Below are positions 39,186-47,465 of a stretch of DNA of 50,546 nucleotides, piece after piece. The stretch lies in assembly GCF_010548465.1 (NCBI RefSeq), contig NZ_JAAGMD010000657.1:1-50546 (forward strand), written 5' to 3'. The stretch is from Streptomyces sp. SID14436. GTDB taxonomy: Bacteria > Actinomycetota > Actinomycetes > Streptomycetales > Streptomycetaceae. Positions within the stretch are counted from its first letter, which is position 1, and each line of letters opens with the position of its first letter. The position numbers and the translations under genes are program-made. Under the pieces are notes generated by a model that saw nothing but the letters and a program-made list of their open reading frames with translations, was not told the origin of the DNA and made no database searches.

Positions 39186-41222
39186 CTACCGCGGGGGTGC
39201 GGGGGCGTAGCCGGTGGGCCGGCCGGTGAAGGTGCCGCGACCCCGGGTACGGCTGCGCAACCGGGTCGCGTAGCCGAACAGTTCGGCCAGCGGCACAGTC
39301 GCGGTGACGACCGTCGCGCCCGCCCGGGCGACGGAGCCCGTCACCCGGCCGCGGCGGGCGGCCAGGTCACCGAGCACCCCGCCCACCGCGTCCTCGGGCA
39401 CGGTGACGGAGACCTCGACGACCGGCTCCAGCCGGACCATCGCGCAGGCCCGCAGGGCATCCCGCAGACCGAGCCGCCCGGCCGTGCGGAACGCGGTGTC
39501 CGACGAGTCCTTCACGTGGGTGGACCCGTCGGTGAGGGTGACCCGCAGGCCGGTCACCGGGTCGCCGCCCAGCGGGCCCTCCGCCAGCGCGTCCCGGCAG
39601 CCCGCCTCGACCGCCCGGACGTACTCCTGCGGCACCCGCCCGCCGGTCACCGTCGAGCGGAACGTGAAGCCGGGTTCCGCGGACGGAAGCGGTTCGACGT
39701 CGAGGACGACGTGCGCGAACTGCCCCGCACCGCCGTCCTGTTTGACGTGCCGGTACACGAATCCGGACACCCCGCGGGCCACCGTCTCCCGGTGGCTGAC
39801 CCGGGGGCGGCCCACGCCGACGCCCAGCCCGTGCTCGCGCCGGATCTTCTCCACCGCGACCTCCAGATGCAGTTCGCCCATGCCGGACAGCAGCGTCTGC
39901 CCCGTCTCGGGGTCGGTGCGCACCACCAGCGAGGGGTCCTCCTCGGCGATCCGCGCCAGCGCGTCCGCCAGGCGGCCGGTGTCCGTGCCCCTCGACGCCT
40001 CGACGGCCACGGACACCACCGGCTCGGCGACCCCGGGCGGTTCGAGGAGCAGCGGGGCGTCGGGCGCGCAGAGGGTGGATCCGGCGCGCGCGGACTTCGG
40101 GCCCACCACGGCGACGATGTCCCCGGCGACGGCACGGTCGAGCGGGGCGTGCCGGTCGGCACGGACCCGCAGGATGCGCCCGATGCGTTCGGTGCGCCGC
40201 GCGGTGGCGTCCCACACGGTGTCTCCCTTCTCGATGGTTCCGGCGTAGAGGCGCAGGTAGGTCAGGCGCCCGGTGGCGGTGGCGGTCACCTTGAACGCGA
40301 GCGCGGCCAGCGGTGCCGTCCGGTCGGCGGCCCGTTCCCGCTCGCGGCCGTCGTCGTCCGTGCCGCGGACCGGCGGGACGTCGAGCGGTGACGGCAGGTA
40401 GGCGAGCACGGCGTCCAGGAGCGGTTCGATGCCCCGGTCGCGGTAGGCGGAGCCGCACAGGACGACGACCGCGTCACCGCTGCGGGTCAGGTCCCGCAGG
40501 GCGGACTCGAGGGTGCCGGTGCCGAGTGCCCCCGTGGCGCAGAACTCCTCCAGGGCACGCGGATGGAGTTCGGCGACGGCCTCCTCCAGCAGCCGGCGCC
40601 GCCGGAGCGTCTCCTCGCGCAGCTCGTCCGGGACGGGTGCGGGGTCGCGCGCCTCGCCCTCGTCGTTCCAGGTCAGGGCCCGCATGCGCAGGAGGTCGAC
40701 CACGCCGGTGAAGGTGTCCTCCGCTCCGATGGGGAACTGGACGGCCAGGGGTGCGGGGTGCAGCCGTTCGCGGAGGGAGGCGACGGCGTCGTCGAGCCGG
40801 GCACCGGGCCGGTCCATCTTGTTGACGAACGCGATCCGCGGTACTCCGTGCCGGTCCGCCTGCCGCCACACGGCCTCGCTCTGCGGTTCCACGCCGGCGA
40901 CCGCGTCGAACACGGCGACGGCACCGTCGAGGACGCGCAGGGAGCGCTCCACCTCGTCGGCGAAGTCGACGTGTCCGGGGGTGTCGATCAGGTTGATGCG
41001 GTGCCCCTGCCAGGCACAGCTGACGGCGGCGGAGAAGATGGTGATACCCCGGTCGCGTTCCTGGGGGTCGAAGTCGGTGACGGTGGTGCCGTCGTGGACC
41101 TCGCCGCGCCGGTGCGTGGTGCCGGTCGCGTAGAGGATCCGCTCGGTGACGGTGGTCTTGCCGGCGTCCACGTGGGCGAGGATGCCGAGGTTGCGGACGG
41201 TGGTGAGGGGGTCGGTGCGCAT
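39186..41222 (-). CDS. Elongation factor G paralogue (EF-G2/FusA2 type)
   Basis: 678 residues from ATG 41222 (GAAAGG upstream). The G domain is complete: G1 AHVDAGKTT (16-24), G2 RGITI (58-62), G3 DTPGH (80-84) and G4 NKMD (134-137). Later domains show [38 protein letters not shown] and [17 protein letters not shown] (domain IV). The main EF-G gene of Streptomyces lies in the rpsL-rpsG-fusA-tuf operon; none of those neighbours is here, so this is the divergent second copy. Similar proteins include EF-G2 and Tet(M)-type ribosome protection proteins; the sequence has no tetracycline context. It may act in recycling or under stress. A 41-codon ORF precedes it. Confidence 0.9.
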   Translation of the reverse strand: MRTDPLTTVRNLGILAHVDAGKTTVTERILYATGTTHRRGEVHDGTTVTDFDPQERDRGITIFSAAVSCAWQGHRINLIDTPGHVDFADEVERSLRVLDGAVAVFDAVAGVEPQSEAVWRQADRHGVPRIAFVNKMDRPGARLDDAVASLRERLHPAPLAVQFPIGAEDTFTGVVDLLRMRALTWNDEGEARDPAPVPDELREETLRRRRLLEEAVAELHPRALEEFCATGALGTGTLESALRDLTRSGDAVVVLCGSAYRDRGIEPLLDAVLAYLPSPLDVPPVRGTDDDGRERERAADRTAPLAALAFKVTATATGRLTYLRLYAGTIEKGDTVWDATARRTERIGRILRVRADRHAPLDRAVAGDIVAVVGPKSARAGSTLCAPDAPLLLEPPGVAEPVVSVAVEASRGTDTGRLADALARIAEEDPSLVVRTDPETGQTLLSGMGELHLEVAVEKIRREHGLGVGVGRPRVSHRETVARGVSGFVYRHVKQDGGAGQFAHVVLDVEPLPSAEPGFTFRSTVTGGRVPQEYVRAVEAGCRDALAEGPLGGDPVTGLRVTLTDGSTHVKDSSDTAFRTAGRLGLRDALRACAMVRLEPVVEVSVTVPEDAVGGVLGDLAARRGRVTGSVARAGATVVTATVPLAELFGYATRLRSRTRGRGTFTGRPTGYAPAPPR

Positions 41223-41314
41223 GGCCCGTGCCTTTCGGCTGGTGCGGAGAAGGGCAGCGCGATGTCGCCCGGCGCACGGCGGGGCACACCCCCGGCAGGC
41301 GGGGGCGCGTCGGC

Positions 41315-41440
41315 TCAGACGTGCGTCGCGGGCATCCGGTACCGGCCGCGCAGCGGGCACCGGACGCCCGGAGACACCAGGATCACCTCGGAGCGGGCGG
41401 ACCGGGAACGGGGAGCGGCGACGGCGGCGTGGTCACGCAT
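41315..41440 (-). CDS. Short ORF (41 residues) upstream of the EF-G paralogue
   Basis: ATG 41440 follows a run of G and GGAGCAGG, a strong binding site. The peptide starts [20 protein letters not shown] and ends in [10 protein letters not shown]; it is basic and has one cysteine. The stop is 92 bases before the EF-G paralogue start. Either it is a small protein or a leader peptide whose translation controls the downstream gene, as known for ribosome-related resistance genes. No homologue is recognised. Confidence 0.45.
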   Translation of the reverse strand: MRDHAAVAAPRSRSARSEVILVSPGVRCPLRGRYRMPATHV

Positions 41441-41591
41441 GGCCTGCTCCCCCCCCACTGTGGTCACGGTGCGGCGCCCCCCGGGACGGGGCTGCGCCTG
41501 CTGATCGGCGAGTGTAGGGAAGGGCGGGAGGCCGCGGCCACGCAATTTCCGCGGCTGGTTGCCTCAGGGGGCCGGGGGGAGGTGAAGTCCT

Positions 41592-41617
41592 GCGGGCGGG
41601 GGCGGGGGCCGGGGAGG
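41592..41617 (+). repeat. G-rich tract with quadruplex potential
   Basis: Five closely spaced runs of three to five G occur in GCGGGCGGGGGCGGGG and the following GCCGGGG. The 41441-41707 region around it has no supported gene. Confidence 0.6.
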
Positions 41618-41707
41618 TGGTCCCGCGGGCGGAGCCGGAAAGCCCGGCGCGGGCGGGGGGACGGGAAGCCCCGCGCGGGGAGGACGGGATGTTCCCGGAC
41701 AAGCGAA

Positions 41708-41732
41708 ACGGGCCGAGATGATCTCGACCCGT
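41708..41732 (-). terminator. Terminator of the tRNA-Leu gene
   Basis: Read leftwards, ACGGGTCGAGA and TCTCGGCCCGT pair (one wobble) around a three-base loop and are followed by TTTCG, about 20 bases past the tRNA 3' end. Confidence 0.75.
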
Positions 41733-41750
41733 GCCTGTGTGTACTGCGAG

Positions 41751-41835
41751 TGTCCGAGGGGGGACTTGAACCCCCACGCCCGATAAAGGGCACTAGCACC
41801 TCAAGCTAGCGCGTCTGCCATTCCGCCACCCGGAC
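41751..41835 (-). tRNA. tRNA-Leu (anticodon GAG)
   Basis: The minus strand folds as a class II tRNA of 85 nt. The acceptor stem pairs GTCCGGG with CTCGGAC (one G-U pair) with discriminator A. The D-arm is in TGGCGGAATGGCAGACGC. The anticodon stem CTAGC/GCTAG encloses loop TTGAGGT, giving anticodon GAG (reads CUC/CUU). A long variable arm, GTGCCCTTTATCGGGCGT-like, and the T-arm GGGGGTTCAAGTCCCCC follow. CCA is not encoded. A terminator hairpin follows. No integrase or att-like duplication was seen at the 3' end. Confidence 0.95.
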
Positions 41836-41966
41836 CAGGTGTTTCGCCGCCGTGCCGGGGGCGGGCCCCGCGGCGACATGGACCACCATACCAAGGTTTG
41901 GCAGCGCCCTTCACCTGCGTTTCCTTCGCTCCGGCGGCGCTCCGGGACCTGGGGGCCGGATCCGCC

Positions 41967-41978
41967 TAGGGTCGCACC
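41967..41978 (+). promoter_or_regulatory. Leaderless -10 box of the DUF2254 gene
   Basis: TAGGGT (41967-41972) ends six bases before the ATG at 41979, placing the expected transcription start at the start codon. There is no binding site and no clear -35 element. Confidence 0.5.
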
Positions 41979-43310
41979 ATGAGTGACTGGATGATGACGC
42001 ACCGTGCGCTTCCGGGTCGCCGCCGGCGGGCCCTGTCACCGCTCCGTGAGCACCTGCGGGACTCGTTCTGGTTCGCGCCCACGGCCGCCATGGTGATCGT
42101 CTTCGTGGTCTGGCTGGTCACGGAGGAACTGGACACGGCCATCGTCGAGTCGCTGCGGGAGCAGGGCGACTTCGAGACGCTCGACGATCTGGTGCGGTTC
42201 GCCGAGGACGCGAAGACCGTGGTCGGCGCGGTCAGCTCGGCGATGATGACCTTCATCGGTGTGGTCTTCAGCATCTCGCTGGTCGCGGTGCAGATGGCGA
42301 GCGGGCAGTTCACGCCCCGGGTGGTGCGGATCTTCGTCCGGAGCCGGATCACCAAGGCCACCTTCGCGGTCTTCCTCGCGACGTTCGTCCTGACGCTGCT
42401 GGTGCTGACCGCGTTCGACAGCACGACCGATCCCCGCCGGGTGGTGTCCGTTCCGCTGGTGCAGTCGGTCCTCACGCTCGGGATGGTGGCGCTGAGCCTG
42501 CTGCTGTTCGTGATGTACGTGAACACGACCCTGCGGCTGATGCGGGTCAGTCATGTGATCGCGCGGATCGCCGTGGAGTCCTTCCGGGCCGTCGCGCTCA
42601 TGCCCGCGGTGCGGGACGGCGACGCGCGGCCGGAGCTCGGGCCGGTGACGGCGTGGGTCGCGCACGAGGGCCGGGCGGGGGTGCTGCGGGACGTGCACAT
42701 CGCCCGGCTGGTGCGGGTGGCCCGGCGGCACGGGGTGGTGCTGCGGCTGGTGCCGCGCATCGGGGACTTCGTGGTCCCCGGCATGCCCGTGATCGCGGTG
42801 CACGGCGGGCAATCCCCTCCCCCGCGCGTCCTGCGGTACACGATGAGCGTCGGCGTGGAGCGCACCTTCCACCAGGATCTCGGCTTCGGGCTGCGGCAGT
42901 TGTCGGACATCGCGCTGCGGGCCCTGTCGGCGGCGATCAACGATCCGACGACGGCCGTGCAGGCCCTGGACCGCGTGGTGCAGCTGCTGGCGGTGCTGTC
43001 GCGGCGGCCGCTGGACGTGGCGCTGCACCGGGACCGGTCGGGGACGGTCCGGCTGGTGCAGCCGCTGCCGGGGTGGGAGGCGCTGGTGGACCTGGGGTTC
43101 GCCGAGGTGCGCGGCTGTGCCGCCGGGGCGCCGCAGGTGACCCGGCGGCTGCTGGCCGGGCTGGACGACCTGCTGCTGCTCGTGCCGCCGGAGCGGTGCG
43201 AGCCGCTCCGGCGCCACCGCGAGCTGCTGCGGCAGGCCGTCGAGCGGGTCGCGCCGACCCCGGCGGACCGGGCGTTCGCGCTCCGGCCGGACCGCCAGGG
43301 CATCGGCTGA
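41979..43310 (+). CDS. DUF2254 membrane protein
   Basis: 443 residues. Four membrane segments occupy the N-terminal half: FWFAPTAAMVIVFVVWLVT (about 30-48), SAMMTFIGVVFSISLVAVQM (about 87-106), ATFAVFLATFVLTLLVLTAF and LTLGMVALSLLLFVMYVNTT. The conserved stretch QMASGQFTPRVVRIFVRSR is characteristic of DUF2254. The C-terminal half is soluble, with GDFVVPGMPVIAVHGGQ, YTMSVGVERTFHQDLGFGLR and ALSAAINDPTTAVQALDRVV. The function is unknown; the fold hints at a channel or transporter with a cytoplasmic domain. Transcription is probably leaderless. It converges on the Ebo operon. Confidence 0.88.
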   Translation: MSDWMMTHRALPGRRRRALSPLREHLRDSFWFAPTAAMVIVFVVWLVTEELDTAIVESLREQGDFETLDDLVRFAEDAKTVVGAVSSAMMTFIGVVFSISLVAVQMASGQFTPRVVRIFVRSRITKATFAVFLATFVLTLLVLTAFDSTTDPRRVVSVPLVQSVLTLGMVALSLLLFVMYVNTTLRLMRVSHVIARIAVESFRAVALMPAVRDGDARPELGPVTAWVAHEGRAGVLRDVHIARLVRVARRHGVVLRLVPRIGDFVVPGMPVIAVHGGQSPPPRVLRYTMSVGVERTFHQDLGFGLRQLSDIALRALSAAINDPTTAVQALDRVVQLLAVLSRRPLDVALHRDRSGTVRLVQPLPGWEALVDLGFAEVRGCAAGAPQVTRRLLAGLDDLLLLVPPERCEPLRRHRELLRQAVERVAPTPADRAFALRPDRQGIG

Positions 43311-43330
43311 TCCGCGGGGGCGTGACCGGG

Positions 43331-43390
43331 CTCCGGCCGGAGCCGGCCGGATCAGCTCTGATCGGGTCTGATCGGGTCGGCTCCGGCCGG
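43331..43390. terminator. Large hairpin with internal repeat after the DUF2254 gene
   Basis: CCGGCCGGAGCC (43333-43344) is complementary to GGCTCCGGCCGG (43379-43390). The 34-base loop holds two copies of TCTGATCGGG. A shorter alternative palindrome CTCCGGCCGGAG starts at 43331. It lies 20-80 bases past the DUF2254 stop. Confidence 0.7.
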
Positions 43391-43410
43391 CCCGCACGGA
43401 CTGTGGCCGT

Positions 43411-43480
43411 GAGCGGGCGTGAGCGCGCGTGAGCGGGCGTGAGCGGCCTGTCAGCGCGCGTCAGCGCGCGTGAGCGGCCG
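43411..43480. repeat. 10-bp tandem repeat between convergent genes
   Basis: GAGCGGGCGT-like decamers run from 43411, with gradual change to TCAGCGCGCG, directly into the 3' end of the Tat-exported TIM-barrel gene. About seven copies are recognisable. Confidence 0.85.
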
Positions 43481-44695
43481 TCAGCGGCGGCGTTTGCGGA
43501 GGGCCGCCATGTTGTCGTAGCTGATCTTCGCCTCCCGCAGCGACTGCGCCGGGTCGGTGGCGCTCGGGGAGTTGTCGTCCTCGACCATCGGGTTGCGGTA
43601 GTTCGGCAGCCCGACCCGGGAGAAGAACGTCGTGTAGTCGATGTCGCCGGTGCCGAACGGCACCATGTCCCAGCCCATGCCGTTGGTGGTGTCGACGACG
43701 CCGTCCTTGGCGTGGAAGAGCGGGTAACGCTTGTTGTGGCGGGCGACGAGGGCTGCCGGGTCGAAGACGTTCCTGCGGGTGGAGCCGTCGGCGGCGGTGT
43801 AGGTGTGGAACTTGTACTGGGCGACGTGCGCCCAGAAGATGTCCATCTCCAGCCAGACCAGCTTCGGGTCGGTGACCTTCAGGAAGTACTCCAGCTTGCG
43901 GATGCCGGAGCTGCGGGTGGGACGGCCCTGGTCGTCGAGCGGGCCGCGGTCGAGGAGGAAGCCGTACGCGCTGTCGTGGTTGTGGGTGTAGAGCTTGATG
44001 CCCTCACGGCGGGCGATGGCCCCGAGCGCGTTCCACTTGTCGGCGGCCACGTCCCAGTCGGCCCGGTGGGAGCTGCCGGTGGGGTCGCCGCCGGTGCCCA
44101 TGTGGTCCATGCCGAGGATGTTGGCGATCTCCAGGTGCTTCTTGAAGGTGTCCTTGTCCGCCGGGGTGAGCGGCCAGGACGGCGGGATGAAGCCGTGGTT
44201 GCCCTGGGCGCGCAGTCCGTGGTCGTCGAGCCAGCGGCGCAGCAGCCTGGCTCCCTCGACCGTTTCGAGGTTGTCGCCGCCGGGGGCGTTGGCGTGCTGG
44301 CGGTAGCCCGCGAACTCGACCTGGCGGTAGCCGTGCCGGGCGAGCTGCTTGAAGACCTCGCGGAAGCCGGAGGGCAGGTCGCTCGCGAGGGGGTCGCGGG
44401 CGGTCGCGTCGCGGACGGTGTAGAGGATGATGCCGCGCTTGTGCGGCGGTACGAGCACCTGTCCGCGCCCATGGCCGTGGTCGTGCCCGTGCCCGTGGCC
44501 GTGGTCTCTGTCCCGGCCGTGGGCGAGGGCGGGGGCCGCGCCGAAGACGGGGGCCGCGACCGCGCCGGCGGCCACGGCGGTGCAGGTGGTGAGGAAGCGG
44601 CGCCGGCCCACGCCGAGGCTGCGGCGCAGGGCCTCGTCGGGTGCGTCGCCGAGGGTGGCGGGTTCGGTGCGGGAGGGTTCGGGACGGAGCGTCAC
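43481..44695 (-). CDS. Tat-exported TIM-barrel protein (sugar phosphate isomerase/epimerase fold)
   Basis: 404 residues from GTG 44695 (GGAAGGCAGG upstream); GTG 44770 would add 25 residues without a good binding site. The twin-arginine signal is SLGVGRRRFLTTCTAVAAGA (26-45), and after the cleavage site comes a histidine-rich segment (HGHGHGHDHGHG, about 65-76). The body is a xylose-isomerase-like TIM barrel: LYTVRDATARDP, YRQVEFAGYRQHANAPGGDN, GNHGFIPPSWPL, LYTHNHDSAYGF, VWLEMDIFWAHVA, PLFHAKDGVV and SYDNMAALRKRR. Likely metal ligands are in HNHD, LEMD and FHAKD. It is last in the Ebo operon and the only exported one, suggesting it acts outside on a product released by the system. Family knowledge gives isomerase or epimerase chemistry; the substrate is unknown. 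Confidence 0.87.
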   Translation of the reverse strand: MTLRPEPSRTEPATLGDAPDEALRRSLGVGRRRFLTTCTAVAAGAVAAPVFGAAPALAHGRDRDHGHGHGHDHGHGRGQVLVPPHKRGIILYTVRDATARDPLASDLPSGFREVFKQLARHGYRQVEFAGYRQHANAPGGDNLETVEGARLLRRWLDDHGLRAQGNHGFIPPSWPLTPADKDTFKKHLEIANILGMDHMGTGGDPTGSSHRADWDVAADKWNALGAIARREGIKLYTHNHDSAYGFLLDRGPLDDQGRPTRSSGIRKLEYFLKVTDPKLVWLEMDIFWAHVAQYKFHTYTAADGSTRRNVFDPAALVARHNKRYPLFHAKDGVVDTTNGMGWDMVPFGTGDIDYTTFFSRVGLPNYRNPMVEDDNSPSATDPAQSLREAKISYDNMAALRKRRR

Positions 44696-44832
44696 GAGGG
44701 GCCTGCCTTCCGGGTCGCGGCCGGTGCCGGGGCCACCGGGACCGGCCGTTGTCAGTGTCGTGTGTTTCACTCTCGGTAGTCGGACTGCGGGGGCCGTGCG
44801 TGGGCGGGGAACGCCCGGTGTGAGGCGCGCGG

Positions 44833-46296
44833 TCACCCGGGGTCGGCCGGGTGCACGTCGTGCGGGTGCGCGTCCGGCGTGTGTGCGTCCTGCGGGTGCG
44901 CTGCGTGCGTCGGCCGGTCGAGTCCGGCCAGGCGGAGCAGGAGTTGTTTGACATCGGTGGCCGCTACGCGGTCGCCCACGGCATCGGGGGTGGAGCAGAT
45001 GAGGAGCGGACCGTCGTCGTCGCTCGCGGGGAGGCGGCCGTGGCTGCCGCGAAGAGGTGAGGGGTCGAGGGGCACGACCGCCATGCGGTAGCGCAGGCCC
45101 AGCTTCTTGCGGGCCAGCGCGGTGGCGGCCTTGACCTTGACGTAGGGGTCCAGGGGGTCCATGAAGAGTTCGACCGGGTCGTAGCCGGGTTTGCGGTGGA
45201 TCTCGACGAGCCGCGCGAAGTCGGGCGCTCGGTCGTCGTCGAGCCAGTAGTAGTACGTGAACCAGGCGTCGGGTTCGGCGACGGCGACCAGCTCCCCGGA
45301 GCGGGGATGGTCGAGGTGGTGGGTCTTCTTGCCCTCGTCGTCGAGGAGTTGCTCGATGCCGGGCAGTCCCTCGAGGGCGGCGCGGGTCGCGTCGAGGTCC
45401 TCGGGGCGGCGCACGTAGACGTGGGCGATCTGGTGGTCGGCGACGGCGAAGGCGCGGGAGGCCATCGGGTCGAGGTACTCCATGCCGTCCTGCGTGTGCA
45501 CCTCCAGCAGTCCGGCGCGGCGCAGGGCCCGGTTGATGTCCACGGGGCGGTTCACGCGCGTGATGCCGTACTCGGACAGGGCGACGACGGTGCGGCCCTC
45601 GGCGCGGGCGTCCTCCAGCAGCGGGGCCATCGCGGCGTCGAGGTCGGCGGCCGCCTTCAGGGAGCGGGGGTCGTCGGGGCCGTAGCGCTGGAGGTCGTAG
45701 TCGAGGTGAGGGAGGTAGCAGAGGGTCAGGTCGGGGTGGCGGGTGCGCATGATGTGGCGGGTGGCGTCGATGATCCACCGGCTGGAGACGAGGTCGGCGC
45801 CGGGGCCCCAGAAGTGGAACAGGGGGAAGGTGCCGAACTTCTCGGTGAGTTCGTCGTGCAGCGCGGGCGGCCGGGTGTAGCAGTCGGGTTCCTTGCGGCC
45901 GTCGGCGTAGTAGACGGGGCGGGGGGTGACGGTGATGTCGGTGTCGGCGCCCATCGCGTACCACCAGCAGATGTTGGCGACGGTGTAGCCGGGGTGGGCG
46001 CGGCGGGCGGCGTCCCAGAGCTTGTCGCCGGCGACGAGGCCGTTGTGCTGCCGCCACAGCAGGACGTCGCCGAGTTCGCGGAAGTACCAGCCGTTGCCGA
46101 CGATGCCGTGCTCGGCGGGCAGGGTGCCGGTCAGGAAGGTCGACTGGGCGGCGCAGGTGACGGCGGGCAGCACGGTGCCGAGGGGCGCGCGGGAGCCGGC
46201 CTGGCCGAGGGACTTCAGGTGGGGCATGTGGTCCAGGAGACGTGGGGTGAGGCCCACGACGTCGAGGACGAGGAGGGGGGTGGGGGCGTCGCTCAT
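44833..46296 (-). CDS. eboF: EboF-type alkaline phosphatase/nucleotide pyrophosphatase family protein
   Basis: 487 residues. The active site of the alkaline-phosphatase superfamily is visible: Asp12 (LVLDVVGLTPRLL), nucleophile Thr47 in LPAVTCAAQSTFLTG, and later metal ligands in CYLPHLDYDLQRYGPDD, VVALSEYGITRVN and VADHQIAHVYVR. Such enzymes cleave phosphodiesters or phosphomonoesters. The C-terminal tail is histidine-rich (THAAHPQDAHTPDAHPHDVH). The start ATG overlaps the EboE stop (ATGA). There is no signal peptide, so it is cytoplasmic or peripheral. In Ebo clusters this protein accompanies EboA-E; it may activate or release a phosphate-bearing intermediate. Confidence 0.87.
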   Translation of the reverse strand: MSDAPTPLLVLDVVGLTPRLLDHMPHLKSLGQAGSRAPLGTVLPAVTCAAQSTFLTGTLPAEHGIVGNGWYFRELGDVLLWRQHNGLVAGDKLWDAARRAHPGYTVANICWWYAMGADTDITVTPRPVYYADGRKEPDCYTRPPALHDELTEKFGTFPLFHFWGPGADLVSSRWIIDATRHIMRTRHPDLTLCYLPHLDYDLQRYGPDDPRSLKAAADLDAAMAPLLEDARAEGRTVVALSEYGITRVNRPVDINRALRRAGLLEVHTQDGMEYLDPMASRAFAVADHQIAHVYVRRPEDLDATRAALEGLPGIEQLLDDEGKKTHHLDHPRSGELVAVAEPDAWFTYYYWLDDDRAPDFARLVEIHRKPGYDPVELFMDPLDPYVKVKAATALARKKLGLRYRMAVVPLDPSPLRGSHGRLPASDDDGPLLICSTPDAVGDRVAATDVKQLLLRLAGLDRPTHAAHPQDAHTPDAHPHDVHPADPG

Positions 46297-47462
46297 GGGA
46301 GCTCCTTCAGGCCGAGGTCCGTCAGGAGGTCGCGGGCCAGGGCGAGTTCGGCGGCGACGCCGTCGGCGAGTGCGGCGCGGCCCTTGGGGCGCAGTTCGGG
46401 CGGGAGGGCCTGCCAGGTGTAGGTCTCGACCTCGAGGTGGTGGGTGAGCGGGTGCGGGCCGCCGACCAGGCGGGCCAGGGCGGAGGTGAGCACGGGCAGC
46501 GTGGAGGTGAGGGGTGCGACGGGGTCCGCGTGCAGCGGGACGTGGAAGTGCGCGCGCCAGGGTGCGGTGTCGGGCAGGGCGGTGCCGGTCAGGGCCTCGT
46601 CGAGGTCGTCGGTGCCGCGCAGGCCGGCGGCGGTGACGGTTCGGGTCTGGTGCAGGAAGCGGGGCTCGGCGAAGGTGGCCAGCGCCTCGCGGACCTCGGG
46701 GAGGTGGGGCTGTTCGGCGTGCAGTGCGGCGGAGAGCTGGGACTTGACGACGGGCACCCCGGCCCGGGTGAGGTCGTCCAGGGCGGTGTGCGGGTCCTCG
46801 AAGGAGGTGGCGAGGTGGCAGGTGTCGACGCAGATGCCGATGCGGTCGTGGCCGACCGCGGTCAGCGGTGCGAGGGCGTCGCGGGTGGTTTCGACGACGC
46901 AGCCGGGTTCGGGTTCCAGGGCGACCCGGACGGAGCGTCCGGTGAGGTCCTGGAGGGCGTCGAGGCGTTCGGCGAGGGTGCGCAGGGCGGTGCGGGCGGT
47001 GGCGGCCCGCCGGTCGTCGTAGGCGGTGCGCCAGGCCAGCGGCAGGGTGGAGATGCTGCCTTCGGTGACGTCGTCGGGGAGCAGCCCGGCGAGGACGCGG
47101 GCCAGGGCCGTCGTGTACTCCAGCCGCTCGGGGTCGGCCCAGTCGGGCTTGTAGACGCGGTACTTGACCTCGTCCGCGCCGAATCCCTCGTAGGGGAAGC
47201 CGTTGAGGGTGACGACCTCCAGGCCCCGCTGTTCGAGTGCGCAGCGCAGTCCGCGCAGAGCGGAGGGGTCGCCGACGAGGGCGCGGGCGGCGTCCCTGGC
47301 GAGCCACAGGCCGATGCCGAGACGGTCCCGGCCCAGGCGGCGGCGGACGGGCTCGCAGTGGTCGCGGAGCTGGGCGAGGACGCCGTCGAGGGTCTCGGCG
47401 GGGTGCACGTTGGTGCAGTAGGCGAGGTGGACGGTGGAGCCGTCGGGATGGCGGAAGCGCAT
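46293..47462 (-). CDS. eboE: EboE, metabolite traffic protein (TIM barrel)
   Basis: 389 residues. It begins MRFRHPDGSTVHLAYCTNVH and has the family landmarks LGIGLWLARDAARAL, VVTLNGFPYEGFGADEVKYR, YKPDWADPERLEYT, ISTLPLAWRT, VRVALEPEPGCVVET, DRIGICVDTCHLATSFEDP and VVKSQLSAALHA. The fold is an AP-endonuclease-2-like TIM barrel; likely metal ligands are His20, Glu in LEPEPG, Asp in CVDTCH and His in HFHVPLHAD. EboE belongs to the conserved set that in cyanobacteria helps a precursor reach the periplasm. Here it is separated from EboB by 3 bases and overlaps EboF by 4, so all are made together. Confidence 0.9.
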   Translation of the reverse strand: MRFRHPDGSTVHLAYCTNVHPAETLDGVLAQLRDHCEPVRRRLGRDRLGIGLWLARDAARALVGDPSALRGLRCALEQRGLEVVTLNGFPYEGFGADEVKYRVYKPDWADPERLEYTTALARVLAGLLPDDVTEGSISTLPLAWRTAYDDRRAATARTALRTLAERLDALQDLTGRSVRVALEPEPGCVVETTRDALAPLTAVGHDRIGICVDTCHLATSFEDPHTALDDLTRAGVPVVKSQLSAALHAEQPHLPEVREALATFAEPRFLHQTRTVTAAGLRGTDDLDEALTGTALPDTAPWRAHFHVPLHADPVAPLTSTLPVLTSALARLVGGPHPLTHHLEVETYTWQALPPELRPKGRAALADGVAAELALARDLLTDLGLKELP

Positions 47463-47465
47463 GGC

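Noticed and set aside
39186..41222. Tet(M)-type tetracycline resistance gene
   Set aside because: The sequence is closer to EF-G throughout and the neighbourhood has no resistance or tetracycline-related genes.
41751..41835. tRNA-Leu as an integration site for a mobile element
   Set aside because: No integrase, recombinase or second copy of the tRNA 3' end was seen in the window.
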